This document shows, piece after piece, positions 7,830-16,462 of a DNA stretch of 64,000 nucleotides. Location: the NCBI RefSeq assembly GCF_019042215.1, contig NZ_JAHQCS010000131.1, forward strand, positions 1-64,000, read 5' to 3'. Origin of the DNA: Evansella tamaricis. GTDB taxonomy: Bacteria; Bacillota; Bacilli; Bacillales; Salisediminibacteriaceae. Under the pieces are notes generated by a model. The model was given only the letters and a program-made list of their open reading frames with translations, searched no databases and was not told the DNA's origin. Within the stretch, counting starts at the first letter, position 1. Every line of letters begins with the position of its first letter. Position numbers and translations under genes: made by a program.

Positions 7830-8372
7830 ATGAAAAAAGTGATGTATTTAGAATTCGAGCGATGTATCGGGTGTCGGTCCTGCCAAGCAGCCTGTCGAGA
7901 ATGCGGCGGCCATGATGCGAAAGAACGTAACTATGTGGAGTATATTGACTTCTTTGAAAGCCGTCAAACATTTCCAATGATGTGTATGCAATGTAAGGAT
8001 CCAGCATGTGCTAAGGTCTGTCCGGCGAATGCCATTCAAATCACGGAAGAAGGGGTCGTCCTTTCTGCGATGGAAGAGAAGTGTATAGGCTGTAGAAACT
8101 GTACTTTCGGTTGTCCGTTTGGAATCCCTAAGTTCGATTTCGAAGAGAATAAAATGTACAAATGTGATATGTGCTATGACCGTACGAAGTATGATATTTC
8201 ACCAATGTGTGCATCCGTTTGTCCAAGTGATGCTATTCGATTTATTGATCATGATGAAATGATGGAACTTCGACGACGTCGAACACAAATGAACTTAATT
8301 GAAGGGAAAAAGCCTTCGGAAAATGATAAGTGGCAATATGTACCGGAGTTCTTCGGGGTGTATTCCGATTGA
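7830..8372 (+). CDS. DmsB/NrfC-like four-cluster ferredoxin subunit
   Basis: A 180-residue iron-sulfur protein with four cysteine groups: CIGCRSCQAAC, CMQCKDPACAKVCP, CIGCRNCTFGCP and CDMCYDRT...CASVCP. This is the classic arrangement of electron-transfer subunits in DmsABC- and NrfCD-type complexes, which carry four [4Fe-4S] clusters. It has no signal peptide and so is cytoplasmic. It lies 17 bp after the molybdoenzyme, with AAGGAGG before the ATG. It probably wires the cytochrome b subunit to the catalytic subunit. Confidence 0.9.
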   Translation: MKKVMYLEFERCIGCRSCQAACRECGGHDAKERNYVEYIDFFESRQTFPMMCMQCKDPACAKVCPANAIQITEEGVVLSAMEEKCIGCRNCTFGCPFGIPKFDFEENKMYKCDMCYDRTKYDISPMCASVCPSDAIRFIDHDEMMELRRRRTQMNLIEGKKPSENDKWQYVPEFFGVYSD

Positions 8373-8408
8373 TATTAGACAAATAGCTTAGAGATAGGGG
8401 TGGGAAAG

Positions 8409-8942
8409 ATGTCAAAGGAATGTCCAAAAGGACGACATGGAAAAAAATCTAATCATGACATGATTAATCTAATGGATAATGTGGATCAAAATGACGACTT
8501 GAGGTACAATCGCCGAGCATTCATCAAATCTGCTGTGGGTGCGTCAATGGCTTTAGGGTTATCCACCGTTCCCTTCAGTGTTCGGGCGATGATAGGGATT
8601 GCGGAACCGGATCATGATAGAGTGGAAATAATAGATCTTGCTCGTTTACCAGAAGGAGAGGCCTTTACTTTTAATTATCCTACGGAAAACGATCCTGCAT
8701 TATTAGTTCATACCGTTAAAGGGGAGTTAGTAGCCTACAACTCGGCCTGTACTCATTTAATGTGTCCTGTATTTTACCAAAAAGAAAAAGATATTTTACT
8801 TTGTCCTTGTCATAAGGGCTACTTCGATGTCTCGAATGGTCAGCCTGTTGCCGGTCCGCCACAAAGAGAGTTACCTCTCATTGAGATAGAAGTAGAAAAT
8901 GGAAAGGTATACGCTGTTGGGAGGCAGTATCGCCATGGGTAA
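8409..8942 (+). CDS. Tat-exported Rieske [2Fe-2S] protein
   Basis: A 177-residue protein with a twin-arginine signal near residues 35-60 (NRRAFIKSAVG, then a hydrophobic stretch) and a Rieske domain with the motifs CTHLMCP and CPCHKGYF, the C-x-H and C-x2-H ligand pairs. ATG 8409 follows GGGGTGG; an in-frame GTG lies at 8400. Export and membrane anchoring by the uncleaved signal are expected, so it works outside, opposite the cytoplasmic reductase. Its role in a nitrate-reductase-like operon is unclear; it could relay electrons from or to a quinol-oxidising cytochrome b. Confidence 0.88.
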   Translation: MSKECPKGRHGKKSNHDMINLMDNVDQNDDLRYNRRAFIKSAVGASMALGLSTVPFSVRAMIGIAEPDHDRVEIIDLARLPEGEAFTFNYPTENDPALLVHTVKGELVAYNSACTHLMCPVFYQKEKDILLCPCHKGYFDVSNGQPVAGPPQRELPLIEIEVENGKVYAVGRQYRHG

Positions 8943-9141
8943 AAAAGTATGTTGGGGCGTCATTATTTTTACCATTGCAATCAATGTTGTCATGCTTCAA
9001 TGGACAATAGAGGCCTATTTAGGAAGAGAGTATGAACAAACTTTACTCTACTCTGGAGTCGGGATTGTAATGGCATTCGTTGCCTTTTTAGCTTACGGAC
9101 ATTTGCGAAAAATAGAGTACAGTTCAGAAAAAAAGAGTTAA
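8935..9141 (+). CDS. Small two-TM membrane protein of the reductase operon
   Basis: A 68-residue protein with two predicted membrane helices and a basic C-terminus (LRKIEYSSEKKS). ATG 8935 lies in the last codons of the Rieske gene, overlapping it by 8 bp, behind GGGAGG at 8920-8925, so the two are translationally coupled. It is probably a subunit or assembly factor of the membrane complex. I recognise no family. Confidence 0.65.
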   Translation: MGKKVCWGVIIFTIAINVVMLQWTIEAYLGREYEQTLLYSGVGIVMAFVAFLAYGHLRKIEYSSEKKS

Positions 9142-9168
9142 AATTTGGTTCATTTGGAGGGTAACAAT

Positions 9169-10464
9169 ATGCCACGAATTACAAGGTGGGAACCAGAAGA
9201 TGAACAATTCTGGAAAACCGAGGGAAAAAGACATGCAAGTAGAAATCTATGGATTTCTGTTCCAGCATTATTACTAGCATTTGCGGTTTGGCAAATATGG
9301 TCTGTAACAGCTGCTAGCTTAAATGATATAGGATTTAGTTTTACTAATTCACAATTATTTACATTAGCCGCTCTTCCAGGTTTAACTGGAGCGACTTTGC
9401 GGATTTTTTACACCTTCGTCGTTCCTCTTTTTGGTGGGAAAAACTGGACCATTTTTAGTACAGCGACATTGCTGATTCCAGCCATAGGGATAGGAATTGC
9501 TGTTCAAAATCCAGAGACTTCTTTTTTAACAATGGCGATCCTAGCAGCCCTTTGTGGTTTGGGAGGAGGGAACTTTGCCTCATCTATGGCAAACATTAGC
9601 TTTTTTTATCCTAGAAAGGCAAAGGGAACTGCCCTTGGAATTAATGCTGGGATTGGAAACTTAGGTGTCAGTGCTGTACAGTTTTTAGCACCGTTAGTGG
9701 TAACAGTTGGTATTTTTGGTGCTGTTGCTGGAAATCCTCAAATATTACCTGATGGAACTCAAGTCTGGTTACAAAATGCAGCGTTTATCTGGGTAATACC
9801 AATTATTCTGACACTAATTGCTGCGTTTTTTTGGATGGATAATCTGCCAGGAACAAAGGCTTCGGTAAAAGAACAAGCAGTTATATTGAAAAAGAAACAT
9901 ACTTGGGTAATGACATGGTTGTATGTCATGTGTTTCGGTTCATTCATAGGTTATTCTGCGGCTTTTCCGTTATTAATGAGAACGGAATTTCCAGAAGTAA
10001 ATGCTGTCCAGTATGCATTTTTGGGACCGCTAGTAGGAGCATTGATTCGACCAGTTGGTGGTTGGATTTCTGATAAAATCGGTGGTGCCGTTGTTACTTT
10101 TTGGGATATTATCATCATGATTTTAGCTACAATCGGTGTAATCTACTACTATAATGTCGGGAACTTTACCGGATTTTTAATTATGTTCTTAATTCTTTTT
10201 GTAACAACTGGAATTGCCAATGGCTCTACATTCCGTATGATTCCTTATATTTTCGATAACCAGAAAGAAGCCGCTGCTGTTATTGGTTGGACTTCTGCTA
10301 TTGGAGCTTATGGGGCATTTATTATTCCGAAGGTGTTTGGATGGTCTATTGATACTACAGGTACAGCAAATCTAGCTCTCTATATATTCATCGCTTACTA
10401 TGCAATAAGTCTTGCAATTACTTGGTACTATTATTCTAGAAAAAATGCAGAAGTGAAATGTTAA
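9169..10464 (+). CDS. narK: NarK-type nitrate/nitrite transporter (MFS)
   Basis: A 431-residue major facilitator protein with 12 predicted helices. It carries the nitrate/nitrite porter signature GGGNFASSMANISFFYP in helix 5 and a second glycine-rich motif near helix 11 (GWTSAIGAYGAF). ATG 9169 has GGAGGG 8 nt upstream; an in-frame ATG at 9145 lies before that site. It is the last gene of the FNR-promoted operon, followed by a terminator. It probably imports nitrate and/or exports nitrite for the NasC-like reductase. Confidence 0.9.
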   Translation: MPRITRWEPEDEQFWKTEGKRHASRNLWISVPALLLAFAVWQIWSVTAASLNDIGFSFTNSQLFTLAALPGLTGATLRIFYTFVVPLFGGKNWTIFSTATLLIPAIGIGIAVQNPETSFLTMAILAALCGLGGGNFASSMANISFFYPRKAKGTALGINAGIGNLGVSAVQFLAPLVVTVGIFGAVAGNPQILPDGTQVWLQNAAFIWVIPIILTLIAAFFWMDNLPGTKASVKEQAVILKKKHTWVMTWLYVMCFGSFIGYSAAFPLLMRTEFPEVNAVQYAFLGPLVGALIRPVGGWISDKIGGAVVTFWDIIIMILATIGVIYYYNVGNFTGFLIMFLILFVTTGIANGSTFRMIPYIFDNQKEAAAVIGWTSAIGAYGAFIIPKVFGWSIDTTGTANLALYIFIAYYAISLAITWYYYSRKNAEVKC

Positions 10465-10472
10465 TGATAATC

Positions 10473-10512
10473 GAGCTGGTTTAACTCATTTTGTTTAAAG
10501 CCAGCTCTTCTC
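10473..10512 (+). terminator. Intrinsic terminator after narK
   Basis: A stem GAGCTGG...CCAGCTC, extended by TTTAA/TTAAA, is followed by a T-rich tract. It closes the reductase operon. Confidence 0.8.
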
Positions 10513-10516
10513 TTTA

Positions 10517-10699
10517 TTATTTATTAGGATAAGGAACAGGTATGATGAAAGTCCAGGAGTTATTCCAATGAGAGAATTCAGGAGCAAAGATCTTATATTT
10601 AACTTGAGTAGCTTTCTTTGCATCCTTTATTTCTGTTTTATGTAATTTTCCCCCCTTTAATTTCAAATGATTGTCTATTTTAGGAAGATCAGAATGAAA
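10517..10699 (-). pseudogene. Possible 3-prime remnant of a lost gene
   Basis: A 60-codon minus-strand frame is open between TAA (10702-10700) and TAA (10519-10517) and has no start codon of normal type near its 5-prime end. Its protein looks real in composition (KLHKTEIKDAKKATQVKYK, then FAPEFSHWNNSW). It may be the C-terminal end of a decayed gene. I do not recognise the family. Otherwise the 10.5-10.8 kb gap holds only the fnr promoter region. Confidence 0.35.
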
Positions 10700-10813
10700 T
10701 TAAAACCAGCCTAAAACGTCATATAATCTTCATATATTCGATATTAAAAACTGTATATATAGTGATAACATAATAGATACAGGAATATTCGAATTTAGAA
10801 GGTAGGTTTTCTT

Positions 10814-11524
10814 ATGGAAAAAAAACAATTACAAATGAAAAGGTTCTTTAATGAACTGTCTGAAGAAAACCAAAATCTATTATTAACTTATGGTTTAGAG
10901 ATGTCGGTAAAAAGTGGAACATTTCTTTTTTACGAAGGAGATTATCCAGAACATGTTTACTTAGTTCGCTCTGGTAAAGTCCGTTTAAGTAAGATGACGT
11001 CTGACGGAAAAGAATTCTCTGTTCACTTGAAGCAGAAGGATGAACTTGTAGGTGAGGTTGGCTTATTTAATGAAATGTCTATTAGTGTAACAGCTGAGGT
11101 GCTAGAGGATGCAAGCCTTGTTCGATTTGAACGTCATGCCCTTGAAGAACTATTTCGTGAAAATGGGGAAATTGCGGTTGCATTTATGAAGTGGTTTGCC
11201 CGTCATACGCAGTCTACCCAAGCGAAATTCCGTGATTTAATTTTATGTGGAAAAACGGGTGCTTTCTATTCCACATTGATCCGGTTTAGTAATTCCTATG
11301 GTATCACCTCTGAAGACGGGACATTAATCAATGTTCAGTTAACAAACCAAGATATTGCTAATTATATTGGTACAACACGGGAGAGCGTTAATAGAATGTT
11401 AAACGATCTTAAAAAATCAGATATTATTTCCATGAAAGATGGACATATTATCCTCCATGATGTTCAGTTTTTAAAGGATTATTTACATTGTGGGGACTGT
11501 CCAGTCGAGATTTGTACAATATAA
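10814..11524 (+). CDS. fnr: Fnr, oxygen-sensing Crp-family regulator
   Basis: A 236-residue Crp/Fnr regulator: cyclic-nucleotide-type sensor domain (about 25-140), dimer helix, and a winged helix with recognition helix TTRESVNRML (about 190-200). The C-terminal cluster C226-x2-C229-x4-C234 corresponds to the Bacillus-type [4Fe-4S] site (B. subtilis Fnr C227, C230, C235), unlike the N-terminal cysteines of E. coli FNR. In Bacillus the holo-protein activates at TGTGA-N6-TCACA, the sequence found at eight places around this gene. No such box lies upstream of fnr itself. Confidence 0.93.
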   Translation: MEKKQLQMKRFFNELSEENQNLLLTYGLEMSVKSGTFLFYEGDYPEHVYLVRSGKVRLSKMTSDGKEFSVHLKQKDELVGEVGLFNEMSISVTAEVLEDASLVRFERHALEELFRENGEIAVAFMKWFARHTQSTQAKFRDLILCGKTGAFYSTLIRFSNSYGITSEDGTLINVQLTNQDIANYIGTTRESVNRMLNDLKKSDIISMKDGHIILHDVQFLKDYLHCGDCPVEICTI

Positions 11525-11574
11525 AACTCAAAGGAGGATGACCCAATTGTTTTGGGGAATCCCCTTACATTCCT

Positions 11575-12129
11575 TTACCATTGAGTTATTGGAATGACTT
11601 CAATGGCTTCTCCGTAAAATGATTGTTCTCCTTCTTTTGTTATTAAAGTACAGGATACAATATCGCCTCTTTGATCATTAGAGATTTTTCTTCTTTCATA
11701 CGTTAATAGTATTCCCTCTCCTAACTCATTTTCTCCATGAAGCACTGAAACCTTATGTCCCTCTAGGGAACGATGTTTTGCCTTGTTAATAAAATCACTC
11801 CATTTGTAGAAACCATGGTATATATAGATTTCTTTACCATGTTTGTCATAACCTATATGTGCACCTTGATCATCAACATCTCCTTTTATCTCATTAGTGA
11901 TAGATGTGATTATTTCATTAATTGTCTTGCAATCTTCCATCGTCACTTCTTTTGGAAATTGAAGAATTAACTTTTTTAGTTCAGGTTGATGTGTTAATAC
12001 AACAGGTCCCCCAGCCCGTTTACTTAGAGCTAATCTATAAGAATTTTGATCATATGAAAACCCAAGTGTTGATATATAACTAAAGAACATTTTCTCTCCA
12101 GTGTATTTAATAATAACAGAAAGCATCAT
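11575..12129 (-). CDS. Unknown FNR-box protein
   Basis: A soluble 184-residue protein of mixed alpha/beta character with no family that I recognise. It has no signal peptide or membrane segment and a single cysteine pair is not evident. AAGGAGG lies 3 nt before ATG 12129 and 6 nt before a second ATG at 12126; either may be used. It is divergent from ywiC, and a near-consensus FNR box with a TAAAAT -10 lies upstream, so expression in anaerobic conditions is likely. It ends 50 bp from the fnr stop, convergent with it. Confidence 0.7.
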   Translation of the reverse strand: MMLSVIIKYTGEKMFFSYISTLGFSYDQNSYRLALSKRAGGPVVLTHQPELKKLILQFPKEVTMEDCKTINEIITSITNEIKGDVDDQGAHIGYDKHGKEIYIYHGFYKWSDFINKAKHRSLEGHKVSVLHGENELGEGILLTYERRKISNDQRGDIVSCTLITKEGEQSFYGEAIEVIPITQW

Positions 12130-12151
12130 GTACCTCCTTACATTCATTTAA

Positions 12152-12201
12152 TAGATTTATTTTATCAAAGGTTGTTATTAATGACTGTGGTAGAAATCAC
12201 A
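12152..12201 (-). promoter_or_regulatory. FNR-type promoter of the unknown gene
   Basis: TGTGGTAGAAATCACA (plus strand, 12186-12201) has one mismatch to the FNR consensus. A TAAAAT -10 (minus strand, 12164-12159) gives a start near 12152, 41.5 bp from the box centre. Confidence 0.65.
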
Positions 12202-12255
12202 CTGGCTAGTTTCAAAAGGGAAGTTCTAAATTTGTTCACGAATGATTTCATTCAG

Positions 12256-12305
12256 TGTGACTCCTATCACATTGGATGAAATATATAATCGGTAAAATAG
12301 ATAAG
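12256..12305 (+). promoter_or_regulatory. FNR promoter of ywiC
   Basis: TGTGACTCCTATCACA at 12256-12271 is a perfect FNR box. TAAAAT at 12293-12298 is the -10, with a start near 12305, again 41.5 bp from the box centre. Confidence 0.75.
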
Positions 12306-12336
12306 GAACGTAATGAGAAGGAAAGAGGGAAGTATT

Positions 12337-13053
12337 ATGAAATGGTATATACCTCGAGAGCATGGAGCTTGGGCAATGCTTGTTGTCCCATATTGGATTG
12401 GGGCTTTTGAAAGTGGGGTTCAGTGGTTACATTTAGTTTTGTTTATTGGGCTATTTGCCATTTATTTTGCACAAGCCCCTTTGTTAACATATATAAGAAA
12501 CAGGAAATATAAAGATGTTTGGCCATCCTTTTTTACGTATTTAGCGATTGGATGTCTGTTCACAATTCCTATCCTATTTTTACATCCGATTATATTAATC
12601 ATTTGCTTATTGATTTTTCCTCTTTTTATGGTGAATTTGTTTTTTGCAAAAATAAAACGGGAACGGTTATTTATAAATGACTTTGTTGCCATTGCAGCAT
12701 TATCAAGTTTGCTATTTTTGTCTTATAGTTTAACGGGGTCATCTATTGATGAAACGTCTATCCAATTGTGGATGCTTTGTATTTTGTTTTTCACAGCGAG
12801 TGTTTTTCATGTGAAATCTCTTATACGAGAGAAAGGCAATCGGTTATTTCACCGAACATCGTTTATATATCATTTGATAATTGTATTGGTTGCCACATTG
12901 ATTCACTGGTATGGTGCAGCAATTGTTTTTTTATTAACGTTTTTGAAAACCGTCTTTGTACCTAAAAAATATGTACAAAAACCAATTCAAATTGGCACTA
13001 TTGAAATCGTAAATAGTACAGTTTTCTTTATCATCATCGTATTATTTAGATAG
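12337..13053 (+). CDS. ywiC: YwiC-like membrane protein
   Basis: A 238-residue protein with seven to eight membrane helices that starts MKWYIPREHGAWAML, typical of the YwiC-like family. In B. subtilis ywiC lies in the narK-fnr-ywiC-narG anaerobic locus, so the neighbourhood is conserved even though narG is absent here. ATG 12337 follows GAGGGAAG; a longer frame from 12313 is less likely. A perfect FNR box precedes it. The function is unknown; the family loosely resembles UbiA-type enzymes in topology. Confidence 0.85.
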   Translation: MKWYIPREHGAWAMLVVPYWIGAFESGVQWLHLVLFIGLFAIYFAQAPLLTYIRNRKYKDVWPSFFTYLAIGCLFTIPILFLHPIILIICLLIFPLFMVNLFFAKIKRERLFINDFVAIAALSSLLFLSYSLTGSSIDETSIQLWMLCILFFTASVFHVKSLIREKGNRLFHRTSFIYHLIIVLVATLIHWYGAAIVFLLTFLKTVFVPKKYVQKPIQIGTIEIVNSTVFFIIIVLFR

Positions 13054-13437
13054 TAATTATTTTCATAAAGATGGAAGAGATCGAAAACCTATGAGGGATA
13101 TCATGTGATAGGAGCATTCCTGTAATGAGTTATTTGAGGTTTGAAGAAAAAAGCCCATAGGTACTTGATGTCCGAGGATTCGAAGCGAAAAGTGACCGTT
13201 AATTAATACGATAGGGAGACTCAAAATGGATTACATTTAATATTTAACAATCAAGCAATCTACACCATTAACAAGTTTACGTCAACCATTTGTGGATATT
13301 TATTTCGCGAGTAAAGACAATGGTTAGAATTCCATCCATACAAACGGAAACGATAATAAAAGGAAAACCTATTGTGAATCCTTTAAATTAATTCATAATA
13401 GTTTTTTTTGAGAGATAAGTATATGATTTGTTATCTC

Positions 13438-13612
13438 TGTCAAGCTCCAGCGACGAGCGTTTTCTTCAGTGTGCTGCCCTTGAATCTACTTCCAGTTACC
13501 ACAACGGACAGGACGTCCTAATGTCGGGCATGCCACAGGACGTGGCGTTTTGCCCGATGAACGGACAGGACGTCCTAATGTCGGGCATGCCACTGCGCTT
13601 CTCTTACTGTCT
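13438..13612. repeat. Mosaic intergenic repeat, copy A
   Basis: Two tandem units of about 60 bp contain GGACAGGACGTCCTAATG followed by TCGGGCATGCCAC. The first unit is complete to TTTGCCCGATGAA; the second breaks off. Units contain the short palindromes GGACGTCC and GGCATGCC. The family recurs at 23.3, 29.3, 35.8, 45.3 and 59.0 kb. The rest of the 13.05-13.82 kb gap has only short open frames without known similarity. Confidence 0.8.
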
Positions 13613-13822
13613 ATAGAAAAAGGTGAAGGTTCACGTTTTCTGTTGAGCCTAGAGGAATGATTGACGGTAGCTTGTCATATAAAAAAATATAAGGAATAAT
13701 TAGTAATTTCCTTCTTACTTTATTGATTTTTATGAACAATGCCATTTCCAATTGAATAACATACTATGAAAAATATGTTTATAGAAAAGGAAGGCAACAA
13801 TATTAATTGGAGAGGGATGGTC

Positions 13823-14560
13823 ATGTCAGTGAGAAAGCGTACACTAACAATTGAAGAAGAAAAATGTCTCCTCCATCTTCCAGAGAAACCGAATGGATAT
13901 GGTATTTTATTAGTTGGGGATCGCAATCATTATATTCAGGGTGAAACAAGTTTATGGACACAGCACCCTACTCGGAAAAACCTTTTGGAAGGGTTAATGG
14001 AAGCAGGTTATACCATTTTTTATTGTGATCAAGGTGGAGCGCATTGGGGGAACGATCGTCTATCCGTGGTATTAGGGCGACTAAAAAGCTTGGTAATGAA
14101 GACAGAAATTTTAAACCAGCATATTCATATTTTAGCAGAAGGTATGGGCGCTTTATTAGTTTTGAGACTTATGACAGATCCAAGCGTTAGTGTGAGATCT
14201 GCTGTATTTATAAATCCATGTTTCTATTTAGACAAACAATTGGAGGAAGAAAAAACGAATCGTTTTTTTTATAAAAAAATGATACAGGAAATAAAATCTT
14301 CCTATGGTATTGAAGAAAAAGAAATTGAAGATGTATGTAAAAAATTAGGTGAGATATGTGAGAAACTTGATCCTTCAATTCCAATAAGATTAATTCAGGC
14401 TGTTTATCAGGCACCGTATTCCATGGAAAAACAAACTCGATTTTTTATTAAAGAAAAAAAACAAACTCAAAAGGATTTAGAGACAACTTTCTATTTACCA
14501 GGGAAAACGATCGAACAATTCCTACAGCCTATTTTAACCTTTTTTGTTAAATATGAATAA
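13823..14560 (+). CDS. Alpha/beta-hydrolase-like protein
   Basis: A 245-residue protein with the look of an alpha/beta hydrolase: GYGILLVGDRNHYIQGE near the N-terminus, then HILAEGMGALLVLRLM at the position of the nucleophile elbow. The elbow reads G-E-G-M-G rather than G-x-S-x-G, so a classic serine nucleophile is missing and activity is doubtful. It occupies the yjaU/yjaV position upstream of med in B. subtilis. ATG 13823 follows GGAGAGGG by 6 nt. Confidence 0.55.
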   Translation: MSVRKRTLTIEEEKCLLHLPEKPNGYGILLVGDRNHYIQGETSLWTQHPTRKNLLEGLMEAGYTIFYCDQGGAHWGNDRLSVVLGRLKSLVMKTEILNQHIHILAEGMGALLVLRLMTDPSVSVRSAVFINPCFYLDKQLEEEKTNRFFYKKMIQEIKSSYGIEEKEIEDVCKKLGEICEKLDPSIPIRLIQAVYQAPYSMEKQTRFFIKEKKQTQKDLETTFYLPGKTIEQFLQPILTFFVKYE

Positions 14561-14670
14561 TTAAATAAAATTGTTTAAAAACATGTAAAAAATGATCTTG
14601 CAAATTCTAGTAATTTTTGTGATGATAATAGAGTTTAGTACAAAGAAGAAAGTGAAAGGGGCACTTGTTT

Positions 14671-14850
14671 ATGAGGGCATTTTTAGGTCTGATAATATTT
14701 GCTGTTAGTGCTCTACTATCATTCTTCATATTAGAGATTTTCATTGAAGGAATGACAACTTTGAAAGTCCTTTCGGCAATCGGAATTGGATTCATCTTAG
14801 AGTTCCTTTATTACAGAATAAAACGTAAAGGGAGCGTGCCATCAAGATGA
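14671..14850 (+). CDS. Small two-TM membrane protein upstream of med
   Basis: A 59-residue protein with two hydrophobic helices and a basic tail (YYRIKRKGSVPSR). ATG 14671 has AAAGGGG upstream. It overlaps med by 4 bp (ATGA), so the two are coupled. No family is recognised. Confidence 0.6.
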   Translation: MRAFLGLIIFAVSALLSFFILEIFIEGMTTLKVLSAIGIGFILEFLYYRIKRKGSVPSR

Positions 14851-15806
14851 TACGTTGGTGGAATATAATGGCGATAATCCTTGTCTTTCTCGTAGTGGGT
14901 TGTGGGAATGATCAAGAAGAGACCTTAGAGAAAGCAGGGATATTGTTGCCCCATCCAATTGATGACCAAGGATGGAACAGTAAAGGCTATCAAGGGATAT
15001 TATCTATTCAATCTAAATTAGGTATACAAGTTTATATCAGAGAAGATATACATACAAAAGAAGCAATATATGAATCGGTAGAATCGTACCATAATGAAGG
15101 AGTAAATATCATTTTTGGACACAGCAGTTTATATTCAGAATACTTTATGGAATTGAAAGATAAATATAAAAATATTCATTTCGTCAGTTTTAATGGGAAC
15201 GTTGAGGGAGAAAATATTACAAGCCTTCATTTTGAGGGATATGCAATGGGGTATTTTGCCGGCATGCTTTCCAGTGAGATGACTAAAACAAATCATTTAG
15301 GAATAATTGCAGCATTTCCATTTCAGCCGGAAGTTCAGGGGTTTGTAGATGGGGCGAGTTTTCACTCTCCTGATGTTGAAGTAACAGTAGACTTCGTCGA
15401 AAGTTGGGTTGATACGAACAAAGCCCTTTATTACTATGAAAATATGAAGAGTTCAGGAGTAGACATTTTTTATCCTGCTGGAGATGGGTTCCATGTTTCT
15501 GTGGTAGAGCAAATTAAAAGTGATGGATTATACGCCATCGGATACGTAGGAGATCATATTGATTTAGGGGAGTACACCATATTAACAAGTACAGTTCAGC
15601 ACGTGGAAAAATTATACGAAAATGTTGCCACTGCATTTGAACAAGGTGTTCTGCAAAATGGGAATGAATATTATGATTTTGCGGATGGGGTAATTTCTTT
15701 AGGTGAATTTAGTTCCATCGTACCAATAGAGAAAAAGGAGCGGATTGAGCACGCAATTGAAATGTATGTAAAGACTGGAAAGTTCCCCCATGAGCATTCG
15801 GAATAA
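14847..15806 (+). CDS. med: Med, BMP-family lipoprotein (competence regulator)
   Basis: A 319-residue lipoprotein with a short signal and the lipobox LVVGC (Cys near residue 19), followed by a basic-membrane-protein/Med substrate-binding fold (AGILLPHPIDDQGWN, then IIFGHSSLYSEYF). B. subtilis Med is a positive regulator of comK and lies just upstream of fabHA, as here. comZ, which follows med in B. subtilis, is not recognisable. It ends at a strong terminator. Confidence 0.85.
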   Translation: MIRWWNIMAIILVFLVVGCGNDQEETLEKAGILLPHPIDDQGWNSKGYQGILSIQSKLGIQVYIREDIHTKEAIYESVESYHNEGVNIIFGHSSLYSEYFMELKDKYKNIHFVSFNGNVEGENITSLHFEGYAMGYFAGMLSSEMTKTNHLGIIAAFPFQPEVQGFVDGASFHSPDVEVTVDFVESWVDTNKALYYYENMKSSGVDIFYPAGDGFHVSVVEQIKSDGLYAIGYVGDHIDLGEYTILTSTVQHVEKLYENVATAFEQGVLQNGNEYYDFADGVISLGEFSSIVPIEKKERIEHAIEMYVKTGKFPHEHSE

Positions 15807-15824
15807 TTTTATAGGTGATAATAA

Positions 15825-15860
15825 AAATGTAAATGAGTCTCTTCATTTACATTTTTTTTC
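15825..15860 (+). terminator. Intrinsic terminator after med
   Basis: The 12-bp stem AAATGTAAATGA/TCATTTACATTT has a six-base loop and a T-run. Confidence 0.9.
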
Positions 15861-16036
15861 ATGACTGTTTTTAAATTTGGAGAGGCATGAAATAGAAAGT
15901 TGCTTCCGTGAGCAAGGCACTTGTGCTTTTCTTATTTAACAGGCATCATGGACGGAGATAGAATTGAAAAACAGGAATCTTGACTAGATTCAGAATAAAA
16001 TCCCGAAGTTAATAATTAAAAAGGAGTTTTTCATTC

Positions 16037-16366
16037 ATGGAAAAAAATAAAGGAATACAAAAGATGGCTGAGAGGGTAGTGGAGGGATACAATGCAATCC
16101 ATGATAAGGATTATCAAAAAGGGAAAAAATTATTGGAACCACTAGCACCTCTACTTCATCAAGCGGAACGGCCCAATGTAACGTTTTTATGTTACTTATC
16201 TATTGCGTTAATAGGTAGTAAGGATATCGATGCATTTTTATCAACTTATGAAGAATTACAAAGACACAAGCCTAATAATAAGAAGGAACTAGCTCTAAAA
16301 GATAGGGTTGATGAGATGTTTCATGAATTGATGGAATCACTGCAATCAAACAATAACAATGGATAG
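16037..16366 (+). CDS. Hypothetical helical protein
   Basis: A 109-residue soluble, charged protein that is probably all-helical, with TPR-like spacing (VVEGYNAIHDKDYQKGKKLL, then FLCYLSIALIG). AAAAAGGAG precedes the ATG. It sits between med and the coat-like gene. No family is recognised. Confidence 0.6.
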   Translation: MEKNKGIQKMAERVVEGYNAIHDKDYQKGKKLLEPLAPLLHQAERPNVTFLCYLSIALIGSKDIDAFLSTYEELQRHKPNNKKELALKDRVDEMFHELMESLQSNNNNG

Positions 16367-16462
16367 TTGGGACAGGAACAACAGGATAGATGTCCTCATA
16401 TGATACAAAAGAACCCCAACTAGACAATTTATTCTGGGGAGATCTTGAAGGAGGGAACTACC

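Noticed and set aside
13200-13330. Short open frames such as SLRQPFVDIYFASK
   Set aside because: They are fewer than 35 codons, lack a start and ribosome site, and match no family I know.
13500-13600. Possible CRISPR array
   Set aside because: Two tandem 60-bp units have no unique spacers and occur as dispersed copies elsewhere.
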